A DNA stretch of 64,000 bases, from NCBI RefSeq assembly GCF_000146185.1, contig NC_012780.1, positions 248,001-312,000 on the forward strand, in the 5' to 3' direction. Position numbers and translations under genes: made by a program. Below are positions 8,773 to 16,937 of this stretch, one piece after another. Under the pieces are notes generated by a model. It was not told the origin of the DNA. It made no database searches and was given only the letters and a program-made list of their open reading frames with translations. Source of the stretch: [Eubacterium] eligens ATCC 27750. Lineage in GTDB: Bacteria > Bacillota > Clostridia > Lachnospirales > Lachnospiraceae. Within the stretch, counting starts at the first letter, position 1, and each line of letters opens with the position of its first letter.

Positions 8773-8947
8773 ACGAACACCTGTGAGCGTTTAATAACCA
8801 TTCTGATTGATTTTCTATCTGTTTTGGAAGACTATACACATTAGCAGCATTCTTATGATTCATAATAATATCAAATGGTTTATCTTTTAATTTTCTTTTA
8901 ACCAAAACAGTTATTAGAAATTTCACATTTCTATTATAAGTTAACAA
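8750..8947 (-). CDS. Small hypothetical protein
   Basis: A 65-codon frame begins with TTG, which overlaps the stop of the upstream membrane protein gene, and ends inside the next gene. The product is basic at the N-terminus (FLITVLVKRKLKDKPFDI). Not recognised. Overlaps on both sides suggest translational coupling, or the frame may be the 5' part of the 257-residue gene after a frameshift. The unusual start lowers confidence. Confidence 0.4.
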   Translation of the reverse strand: MLTYNRNVKFLITVLVKRKLKDKPFDIIMNHKNAANVYSLPKQIENQSEWLLNAHRCSYDYDSRT

Positions 8948-9219
8948 TAGTTCTTCCTTATATCTTTTGCAAATTCCACATAATCCATAGACAACTTTAT
9001 TGAATCTTCTTTATTGTTAGAATATAAATTATATATCAATCCACTTGCAATATTACAGACAAATAATGTAAAAACAGACAAAAATAAAGATATATCTACA
9101 GTATCAATTTCCATAAAGTTATATGCAATAAATAACACTATACTAGCTGCAATAAATCCCGGAAAATCTTTGTCAAACAATATTTTATATAACAAAGTAT
9201 TTTTATTATTTTTCCTCAC
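8941..9219 (-). CDS. Small membrane protein with two transmembrane helices
   Basis: The 92-residue product has two hydrophobic helices (~14-33 and ~40-62) and a charged C-terminal tail. The start is GTG, behind AAGGAG with good spacing. It is the first gene of the minus-strand cassette that continues through the GHKL/STAS-like pair. Function unknown; a membrane anchor or pore for the cassette would fit. Confidence 0.55.
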   Translation of the reverse strand: MRKNNKNTLLYKILFDKDFPGFIAASIVLFIAYNFMEIDTVDISLFLSVFTLFVCNIASGLIYNLYSNNKEDSIKLSMDYVEFAKDIRKNYC

Positions 9220-9360
9220 TGGAATCTCCTTTTCGCATTCTTTTTATGTATATATGTTTCATTATTGTCGTTTATATTTAAACATTTAACAAATTATTAG
9301 GTTATTTTAATTGTGATTAGTATTTATTGCAAAGTTACTTTATTAGTTATTTGCAATATT

Positions 9361-9510
9361 TTATATCTTAATTGTAAATATCCTCTTATTTCCAGATATG
9401 CTTTCCAAATTAAAAAACAATAAAAATACAATACTTATAGTTAATAGAAACTGCAACATTTCTTTACTAAGTATAAATTTCATACATCGGATTAACCTTC
9501 TCTTTAACAT
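9361..9510 (-). CDS. Very small membrane protein
   Basis: Counting from the ATG at 9510, which has a good AAAGGGCGGAG ribosome site, this encodes about 49 residues with one transmembrane helix (LQFLLTISIVFLLFF) and a basic N-terminus. An upstream in-frame start at 9564 lacks a ribosome site. The flanking stretch 9220-9360 and the region up to 9712 contain no other gene that I can support. Such small frames are easily spurious. Confidence 0.35.
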   Translation of the reverse strand: MLKRRLIRCMKFILSKEMLQFLLTISIVFLLFFNLESISGNKRIFTIKI

Positions 9511-9712
9511 AGTCTCCGCCCTTTCTATGTAAAATAGTAATCCGACTATTAACTTTAATTCCAACTGTAATTACAATATCATATCAATGTGATGTCAGCA
9601 AGGGGATTATTATGGAGAACTATAGTAATCTCAAAAATAACTGTTTGCTTCTTCTGCAAATGCATTGCTGTAATCAAATACCGCCACATTCTCAACATAA
9701 TCCATTTACAGC

Positions 9713-10293
9713 TCACTCCGCCACCCAGGCTTCACACTCCCCATACTCAAGCACATCTGCTATCCTCTTGCAGGCGTTGCCGTCACCATATGGATTGCAC
9801 GCATGAGACATAGCGTCATAAGCTTCATGATTCTCCAGAAGTTTCTTAAAATTACGATATATTGTCTCCTCGTCTGTTCCAACCAGTCTTAATGTACCGG
9901 CTGCAACACCTTCCGGGCGTTCTGTTGTATCACGCATAACCAGTACAGGCTTGCCATATGATGGGCATTCTTCCTGTATTCCGCCTGAATCTGTAAGACA
10001 AAGATGGCACCTTGCTTCGAAATTATGACAATCAAATACTTCTATAGGATCAATAATATGTATCTGGCTGCAATCCCCCAGTTCTTCATCTGCTGCTTTT
10101 TGAACTACTGGATTCATATGAATAGGATATACCGCCTTACATTCTGGATGTTCATCAAGCACTCTCCGAATAGCCCTGAACATATGATGCATAGGCTCTC
10201 CTAAATTTTCCCTTCTGTGAGCAGTAATAAATATAAGCTTTCCATCTCCAACCCAGTCTAATTCTGGATGAGTATATTCTTCACTGACTGTAT
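9713..10293 (-). pseudogene. wecB: Truncated UDP-N-acetylglucosamine 2-epimerase (non-hydrolysing type), C-terminal half
   Basis: The frame reads as the C-terminal ~190 residues of a ~380-residue WecB-type epimerase. It starts at TVSEEYTHPELDW near 10293 and continues through ITAHRRENLGEPMHHMF, TDSGGIQEE, RDTTERPEG and NPYGDGNAC. These are the catalytic and UDP-binding motifs of the second Rossmann domain. The N-terminal half is gone; the homologous part meets the stop of the next cluster gene at 10295. An internal ATG at 10192 could make a 159-residue piece, which would not be active because the active site lies between both domains. It is likely the scar of replacement of the capsule-specific genes. 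Confidence 0.85.
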
Positions 10294-10294
10294 G

Positions 10295-11143
10295 CTACTT
10301 TAAACTATAAATATTAATATAACTACAATTAAAAATATCATGATGAAACTTACCGTCATTTGCAATATATAATGTATCATCCAAAATAACAATCCCCTCT
10401 ATTGCATGTGAATCTTCTAATTGATATTCACAACTTATAATTCCACTTTTTAAATTGTATTTAAAGACAAAATTATTATCTCCTAAGTAATCCGCCCCAA
10501 TTGTTACATATAAATTATTGTTTATTAAATAAATGTGATCCTGATCTTTATAATTAAATTTGTATTTTTCCTCTATATCACCATATTTATTCAACTTTAA
10601 TAGAAATTTATTATAACATAATACCCAGATATTATCTTTATCAACAGCTATACCATTTGATTTATACTTTGAATAATTTCCCATTGAAATTTTTGAAAGT
10701 ATTTTTCCTGTCTTATTTATTTCAATTACAAATTTCCCAGTTGCCATCCATAATGAATCATTACATATATCATATGCTATCCCTTGTAAATCAAATTCAT
10801 CATCTTTTATTTGATCTACTTCTATGATATTTAGAGTCTGTGTAAAATCTTTATTAACTTCAATTAATCTTGGATGTAATTGCTGATCATTATTATTATT
10901 ACCATGATCAGCTATCCAAAAAGAATCATCACATTTATCATATGTCAACCCAGTACATGTAAAATCGTTTTGTTCAAATTCCTCAAATTTAATTTTATTT
11001 GTTTCGTTTAATCTTGTAGTCTGCTCTGTAACTCTTTTTTCTGGCTTAATTGGCTTATTACTATGCCTAATCATTACTGCGGTCAATATTAATATTATTA
11101 TAAATATACCCTGTATTAATATAATACATTTTTTTTTACTCAT
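10295..11143 (-). CDS. Membrane-anchored beta-propeller-like protein (SdiA-regulated-like)
   Basis: The 282-residue protein has an N-terminal signal anchor (CIILIQGIFIIILILTAVMI). An extracytoplasmic domain of repeated blades follows: FTCTGLTYDKCDDSFWIADH, FDLQGIAYDICNDSLWMATG and SNGIAVDKDNIWVLCYNK. This resembles the SdiA-regulated/NHL-like six-blade propeller family. Its role in polysaccharide export or modification is unknown. The start overlaps the flippase stop (ATGA-type), so it is cotranslated as the last intact gene of the capsule operon. The stretch is very AT-rich, like the rest of the variable capsule region. Confidence 0.55.
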   Translation of the reverse strand: MSKKKCIILIQGIFIIILILTAVMIRHSNKPIKPEKRVTEQTTRLNETNKIKFEEFEQNDFTCTGLTYDKCDDSFWIADHGNNNNDQQLHPRLIEVNKDFTQTLNIIEVDQIKDDEFDLQGIAYDICNDSLWMATGKFVIEINKTGKILSKISMGNYSKYKSNGIAVDKDNIWVLCYNKFLLKLNKYGDIEEKYKFNYKDQDHIYLINNNLYVTIGADYLGDNNFVFKYNLKSGIISCEYQLEDSHAIEGIVILDDTLYIANDGKFHHDIFNCSYINIYSLK

Positions 11144-12560
11144 ATTTTTCCTTCCTTTTTATTAAACAATTTTTGATAAGACAAATAAAATCCCTATTAA
11201 GCCAAATAGCATAAATTGCGTAAAACGGTATAAATAATATAGTTATTATCTTTTTATTAATATAATATATTATTGTACTCGTAATGATTCCTAACAATAG
11301 TATTAAATACTTTTTTATATTGTACTTAATACACAAATATTTTCTAGTATCAATAATTCTATATATCATTGCGACCAAATATCCTACAAATGTAGATAAA
11401 GAAGCCGCATATAATCCAATATATGGAATTAGAACAATATTAACTATTATATTTATTGCCGCTGAAATCATAGTTGTTTTTGCTATTTCAAATGTTTTTT
11501 TAGTAGCAACATATACTACTCCTAATAATCCAACAATAACATTAAACAATGATGCAATTAAATATATTGGAATATTATAATATGCCTCGCTAAATGACTT
11601 ATTTATAAACCAATCAAATATAATTGGCAACACAACTATCATTCCAACACATATTGTTGAGAAAATCGTTATAATTTGTTCTATTGTTTTAGTAAAAAAA
11701 GAATCTCTATCCTCATCGAAATAATGAACTGCTCCTGTTTCATGCCATGCTAATAAAAATATGTTAAATAATGTCATAAAAACAGTCGGAAATTTATGTG
11801 AAACAGCAAGCACTCCATTAGCAGCAGCCCCAACATAATATGCTACAACTAATCTATCCGAACTGTTCATAACCCATATCGATAGTTGATTAGGAACCAA
11901 AGGCATAGAATATTTTATTTCCTCAATTATAACAATCTTACTTATACTAAATATTGATATGTACCTATATATTCTAAGCTTTACAAAAATAAATAAACAA
12001 CAAAACAAATTTCCTATAAATGTTGATATTAACATTCCAACTGCACCCATTTTAATAAATGCGATACATAACACATTTAATATAATAGTTATAAATGAGC
12101 ATATAAAACTTCCAACGGTATATTCAATCGTTTTTTTCAATCCCCTTGAAATTTGTAAAAATAAATTACTAAATGTTGTAATTGTTAAAATAAGCAAAAT
12201 CCATACTTTATATTGTAACTTATTAACTGGTATTAAAAAAATATAAAGCAATAAAAAACACAAATTCAAAAAAAATAAAATAAAAAAAGCATTTGATATG
12301 ATACTCTTTTTTTGTGATTCTTTTTGACATGTTAATAGATATCTAAACACGCCTTGATCAATCATTATAGACACTATGGGAACAAGCAATTGTACTATTG
12401 TTGTCACTAAATCTACTGATCCATATTCTTCTGTAGATAAGAGTGCTGTATAAAGAGGCAATAATAAAAAAGTTATAAATTGCGTTGATATCCTTCCTAT
12501 AGTAATTATCAATGTATTTTTGCCCAATTCCTTTGTCCGTATCATTTTTTTTTCATACAT
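11136..12560 (-). CDS. Polysaccharide flippase, Wzx type (MOP superfamily)
   Basis: The 474-residue protein has about 14 hydrophobic segments. The N-terminal TLIITIGRISTQFITFLLLP and LLSTEEYGSVDLVT patterns are typical of oligosaccharide-repeat flippases. It would move undecaprenyl-linked repeat units across the membrane before polymerisation by the EpsG/Wzy-like protein encoded upstream. C-terminal tail is lysine-rich (NCLIKRKEK). The gene lies in the AT-rich, strain-specific part of the capsule operon. Confidence 0.85.
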   Translation of the reverse strand: MYEKKMIRTKELGKNTLIITIGRISTQFITFLLLPLYTALLSTEEYGSVDLVTTIVQLLVPIVSIMIDQGVFRYLLTCQKESQKKSIISNAFFILFFLNLCFLLLYIFLIPVNKLQYKVWILLILTITTFSNLFLQISRGLKKTIEYTVGSFICSFITIILNVLCIAFIKMGAVGMLISTFIGNLFCCLFIFVKLRIYRYISIFSISKIVIIEEIKYSMPLVPNQLSIWVMNSSDRLVVAYYVGAAANGVLAVSHKFPTVFMTLFNIFLLAWHETGAVHYFDEDRDSFFTKTIEQIITIFSTICVGMIVVLPIIFDWFINKSFSEAYYNIPIYLIASLFNVIVGLLGVVYVATKKTFEIAKTTMISAAINIIVNIVLIPYIGLYAASLSTFVGYLVAMIYRIIDTRKYLCIKYNIKKYLILLLGIITSTIIYYINKKIITILFIPFYAIYAIWLNRDFICLIKNCLIKRKEKYE

Positions 12561-12567
12561 ACTTTGC

Positions 12568-13677
12568 CTACCTTAATTTATCTTTTATTCTTTTTTGATA
12601 TTTTTTCCCTACTTGTTTTATTGCTCCATAAGGTGCTTCAATAATATTTTTTATTGATATAAAATTTTTCTTTATATTACTTAGTTCTTTATTATCATCA
12701 GATAATTTTTGTGACATAATTTCTTTCATATCCTTTTTTATCCATTGATCACCATTAACCATTACTCTATTTCTCATAGATTCATAATTCGGTGTGTCTA
12801 TTTCCGGTATAAGTCCTAGCGTCATTAATGCATGAGAATTAAAACAATGCGGAGATAAACACATATGACCTATCGGTTTAAAAACTATAGGCTTTGATAA
12901 ATCTCTGTAAATGTTCTGAGAATAAAAAGATTTATAACACTGTTTTGCTTCTCCTGTTGCTAAATTTAAAAACAATGCCCAATCTCCTGCATAACAAAAT
13001 TCTTTTCGCTTTATATTAAATGTAGAATATTTAAATCTAAACATATTTGAATCAAATTCTTTATTCCATACATTATAAAAATCTTTATCACTTAAAGATG
13101 TTAATTTTTTCATTTTTGAAGTTCTTTCATCGCGAGGAATTGTAATATGACATAATGCTCCAAAATTTTTAATACACAATTCTTTTATTTGCGGGATTTG
13201 ACCTATCAATGAATCATCAGGCACCATCTCAATGGTAACAGACGCCTTACTCTTTATCACTCTTTTTACATTTTCTATATAGGTATTCAATAATCCACTT
13301 CTGATCAATTCCGCATAATGAAATGAACACTTAAATTCTAACTTTGACAATATATCGTCATCAAACTGTAATATTTCATTAATTCTATTTGATAATGTCA
13401 TATTAGTAACCAATTCCACATAATGCCCTTCTGTTAGAATCTCTTTCAATATATCTATAACTTCATGAGGTAATAATGTTTCTCCCTCTCCACAAAAATT
13501 AAATAAACATACGCCACCTAATCTGTCTTTTGATAATGCTTTTCTAATATATTTAGCATCATATTTAAATAGTGGCATTTTATTTGTTTTTCTTCCACTT
13601 ATATGAGGAACATAACAATACTCACATTTCAAATTACATGCTGTGACTGGAATTAAACAATTAATGAATCTTTTCAT
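12568..13677 (-). CDS. Radical SAM protein of the capsule cluster
   Basis: The N-terminus contains the 4Fe-4S motif C-x3-C-x2-C (Cys14, 18, 21: TACNLKCEYCYV), followed by the radical SAM GE-like motif (FCGEGETLL). The C-terminal part has further cysteines (around AKQCYKSFY and HMCLSPHCFNSH), suggesting an auxiliary cluster as in SPASM/twitch proteins. It is 369 residues with a basic tail. The substrate cannot be told; position between flippase and pyruvyltransferase suggests a modification of the repeat unit or its lipid carrier. Radical SAM enzymes are uncommon in capsule loci. Confidence 0.75.
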   Translation of the reverse strand: MKRFINCLIPVTACNLKCEYCYVPHISGRKTNKMPLFKYDAKYIRKALSKDRLGGVCLFNFCGEGETLLPHEVIDILKEILTEGHYVELVTNMTLSNRINEILQFDDDILSKLEFKCSFHYAELIRSGLLNTYIENVKRVIKSKASVTIEMVPDDSLIGQIPQIKELCIKNFGALCHITIPRDERTSKMKKLTSLSDKDFYNVWNKEFDSNMFRFKYSTFNIKRKEFCYAGDWALFLNLATGEAKQCYKSFYSQNIYRDLSKPIVFKPIGHMCLSPHCFNSHALMTLGLIPEIDTPNYESMRNRVMVNGDQWIKKDMKEIMSQKLSDDNKELSNIKKNFISIKNIIEAPYGAIKQVGKKYQKRIKDKLR

Positions 13678-13715
13678 AGCCTAAATACATATTCCTTTCT
13701 GCTAAAATTTAATTA

Positions 13716-14804
13716 TTAATTTTTATTTAGCATACCATTCATAATAGCTTGTGCTAAATTATCATAATATTTTATAATATTTGTATTATTATACACACGC
13801 GGTTCTTCTATCATTTTCTTAAAATTAATCTCCGATATTTCATTTTTATCCTTTATAAGTTTAACAGTAGAAATATCTTTAATAAACTCATATACTCCAC
13901 TAACCTTTTTACTTGAATTATCAAGTGCTATACATGGAGTACCAGAGATAATACTCATAATCATACCATGTAATCTATCTGTAACTACAAATCCTGAGTG
14001 TGAAATAAGTTCTATCAATTTTAATAACTCTTTTTCTCTATTTTCTTTTGTTACTCGCAAATGCCTTATTACAGTGTCACTTTTATTAACTTTATATGTA
14101 CACTCTAATTTTTCCTCTATTTTTTCTATTTCAGCTGTTTTTTCTTTATCATTTCTCTCTATAACTAAGCATGATTTTTGATTATATTTTCGTCCCAGAT
14201 TATTTGTAAAATTTAAGAACAATACTATATCAGGAACTAATAACAACTTATTTTCTGGCAATAATTTCCTGTTTATAGCAAAATTATAAGAATTCATTTC
14301 TCTTAAACACATAATTAAATTTTTATTCTTCATTAATATTTTTTTAAATTTATCAATCTCTCTTTCTTCGCATTCCTTAAAAAAAATAGTTTGAGGAAAA
14401 ATAATCATTTGATTTTCGGAAAATGATTTTATTATGTTAACTATATGATTATGTTCATTTTTCCATAATGAACCAATCGAGCCTCCTCCAGTAATGATGA
14501 TAACATCCTCTTTGTTTATATATTTTTTTATTTTTCTTTTATTCCCCCTATATGAATTTTTACTTATCTCTATAACATCACAATCAAAATACTTCTTTAT
14601 AAATGCTTCTTCTGCATAAACAATTGCTTGATCTCCCATATTACCATGCTCTGGTACCCCCATTATTATAAATCTTTTATTTTTTTTAATACTTTTGAGT
14701 TTTTTTAATTCTTCATCAGAAAGGGAATGCCAATAATCAACAATCAAATGAAATGGAATTTTTATAGAATAAGGAATTAAATCTAACAAACTGTTAATAA
14801 ACAT
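13716..14804 (-). CDS. Polysaccharide pyruvyl transferase family protein (CsaB-like)
   Basis: Recognised by GVPEHGNMGDQAI near the N-terminus, VIITGGGSIGSLW in the middle, and FVVTDRLHGMIMSIISGTPC plus SKKVSGVYEF near the C-terminus, all hallmarks of the family. The enzyme adds a pyruvate ketal to a sugar using phosphoenolpyruvate, or acts as a related glycan transferase. The frame could start at 14810, but AAGGAG directly abuts that ATG; the ATG two codons later (14804) has proper spacing. About 362 residues. It is part of the capsule operon. Confidence 0.8.
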   Translation of the reverse strand: MFINSLLDLIPYSIKIPFHLIVDYWHSLSDEELKKLKSIKKNKRFIIMGVPEHGNMGDQAIVYAEEAFIKKYFDCDVIEISKNSYRGNKRKIKKYINKEDVIIITGGGSIGSLWKNEHNHIVNIIKSFSENQMIIFPQTIFFKECEEREIDKFKKILMKNKNLIMCLREMNSYNFAINRKLLPENKLLLVPDIVLFLNFTNNLGRKYNQKSCLVIERNDKEKTAEIEKIEEKLECTYKVNKSDTVIRHLRVTKENREKELLKLIELISHSGFVVTDRLHGMIMSIISGTPCIALDNSSKKVSGVYEFIKDISTVKLIKDKNEISEINFKKMIEEPRVYNNTNIIKYYDNLAQAIMNGMLNKN

Positions 14805-14817
14805 ATACATCTCCTTT

Positions 14818-15807
14818 TTAATTTAAAAAATTTTTAATTTTAGCAAGTAATTCATATAATTTAGCAAAATATCCACATACTAAAAACTGTATTTTTCTTG
14901 CAAAAGACAGTTTTTTATTTATTATAATTGCCTTTTTATATTTTTTTATCACATCCTGTATTGTCATTTGATATATTCTTAGTTCTTTACTATTCCCAAT
15001 TATTGCTTTATCTAAAAAACTTATATAATATCTTATATATCCTACCATAATATCATTTATATTGTTTGGAAATCTTCTTTTGCTATCATTCATAACAAAA
15101 CCTATGGCATCTAAAACCTCTGCTGATTTAGAATTAAATATTGCATTAGTAATTGAATCTTTTCTTTGCCTATAAACATATCCACTTTGCCAAATAAAAT
15201 ATACCTTTTCAGACTTTAAAAATACTTTATAAATTGTAATAATATCCTCAAAATGCTTACCTATAGGAAATTCTACATTTTGAAACAATTCTTTTTTGAA
15301 TATTTTATTAGGTGCATAGAATTGATAAAATTGAGGATACATCAAATTTACAATAGCTTCATTTTTGTTATAGATATCAATCCCATTTTTTCCTCTCTTT
15401 ATAATACGCTTATCTATTTCTAAGTCAAAATTACAGCACACAATTTGTGCATTCTTCTCCAATACAATTTTCATCATATCTGAATACATATTTTCATATA
15501 TCCAATCATCACTATCTACAAACCCTAAATATTGTCCCTGTGCTTGTGCTATTCCAAAATTTCTAGTTGCAGCAAGTCCTTCGTTTTCTCTATGAAAAAC
15601 TCTTATATTACTATATTTCTCTCCGAAATAATCACAAATTTCTCCACTATTATCTGTCGAACCATCATCTATCAAAAGTATTTCAATATTTAAATACTTT
15701 TGATTTATTATAGAATTACAACATTCCTCTAAATAATCTTGCACATTATACACTGGAACAATTATGCTCAAAAGAGGTAATTTTTCATTTTTTATATATA
15801 TTTCCAT
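14818..15807 (-). CDS. Family 2 glycosyltransferase
   Basis: The GT-A fold is plain: LLSIIVPVYNVQDYLEECCN, LLIDDGSTDNSGEICD, NEGLAATRNFGI and FVDSDDWIY (the DxD metal site). A further domain follows and ends in a basic amphipathic tail. It transfers a sugar onto the growing lipid-linked repeat unit at the cytoplasmic membrane face; donor and linkage cannot be read. The frame extends to 15852 into the polymerase gene, but GGAAGGAT before the ATG at 15807 supports the shorter start (329 residues). Confidence 0.85.
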   Translation of the reverse strand: MEIYIKNEKLPLLSIIVPVYNVQDYLEECCNSIINQKYLNIEILLIDDGSTDNSGEICDYFGEKYSNIRVFHRENEGLAATRNFGIAQAQGQYLGFVDSDDWIYENMYSDMMKIVLEKNAQIVCCNFDLEIDKRIIKRGKNGIDIYNKNEAIVNLMYPQFYQFYAPNKIFKKELFQNVEFPIGKHFEDIITIYKVFLKSEKVYFIWQSGYVYRQRKDSITNAIFNSKSAEVLDAIGFVMNDSKRRFPNNINDIMVGYIRYYISFLDKAIIGNSKELRIYQMTIQDVIKKYKKAIIINKKLSFARKIQFLVCGYFAKLYELLAKIKNFLN

Positions 15808-15833
15808 TATAATATCCTTCCATTTAAATCTAA

Positions 15834-16937
15834 TTACAATATGGCACTCCAAAAACTATAATTTTGAATTTGATCCATTCCTGTGAAATATGATCTTACA
15901 AAATCAGCTGTAAAAACAATTATAACAGCTGTATAAATTATAATTTTATATTTCTTTATTTTATTAGCAATCATAGGAACAAATATCATTGAATTAATAC
16001 TAAACAGCCAATATACTCTATTATGTTCTGGAATATACGGTGCATTAATAGCGATTATAAGGCTAAATAATTGCATCCATAAATTTAATGAATAAACCTT
16101 GTCATTTAATTTGAATATAAACTGTATAAGTAATCCTAATCCTAATATGACAAATGAAATTACAACAAAACTAATAGTAACTGAATGATAATATTTACGA
16201 GTTTTTAAATAATACAATAATTTTTCTGATTTCATAAATTTTGAAAAGAAATTCCAAAATATTGGAAAGAAAAATGTACATAAACTTAAAATTACAGTGG
16301 ACTTCTTTATATCACATTTTATATTATACAAAAAATATAACGGAATATATACTAATGCCATTATATGAAATGTAGAAGCAATCATTATAAAAATAATATA
16401 TGGAATAAATTTTTTTGAATATATAAATTTAAATGCAAGTAGAACTATTCCAATTGATATAAACTGTCTTATCCCATTAAACATATGAAAATAATTATAA
16501 CTTAAAAAGAAAATTAAAATACTCATGCCTATATCTTCAGAATTTTTTATTATATATACATAAAAAATCAGCCATGATATTGTTCCTGTAATAAATATTA
16601 TAGCAAAGAAATTATCAGTAATACCCGCTACTAAATTATTAAATAATAAATATCCCGCTTCTGCATTATCTGCATATATCTGATATGATCCATTCAGTGA
16701 ATGTTGAAATATCCTATAATATGTAATTCCTGTATCCGTTCCAACACTTATATTTCTAAATGCTATCAAAACCCACATCGGAATAAATATTAATACAAAA
16801 TATATTATTTTTTTATCATATGTAATTTTACCATTTATAAATGACAGCTTAAACTGCATTTGTTTTCTGTTAATTTTAAAAATATAGCAGAAAAATAAAG
16901 TAATAAATAACACTCCTAAATAATATATTAATGACAT
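15834..16937 (-). CDS. EpsG/Wzy-like polysaccharide polymerase
   Basis: The 367-residue polytopic membrane protein carries the EpsG-family features: FRNISVGTDTGITYYRIF (the GTDT loop), EAGYLLFNNLV, FNGIRQFISIGIVLLAF and ASTFHIMALVYIPLYF. It is the likely polymerase joining repeat units on the outer membrane face. It overlaps the start of the HAD-type gene upstream by 10 bases. Very AT-rich. Confidence 0.8.
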   Translation of the reverse strand: MSLIYYLGVLFITLFFCYIFKINRKQMQFKLSFINGKITYDKKIIYFVLIFIPMWVLIAFRNISVGTDTGITYYRIFQHSLNGSYQIYADNAEAGYLLFNNLVAGITDNFFAIIFITGTISWLIFYVYIIKNSEDIGMSILIFFLSYNYFHMFNGIRQFISIGIVLLAFKFIYSKKFIPYIIFIMIASTFHIMALVYIPLYFLYNIKCDIKKSTVILSLCTFFFPIFWNFFSKFMKSEKLLYYLKTRKYYHSVTISFVVISFVILGLGLLIQFIFKLNDKVYSLNLWMQLFSLIIAINAPYIPEHNRVYWLFSINSMIFVPMIANKIKKYKIIIYTAVIIVFTADFVRSYFTGMDQIQNYSFWSAIL

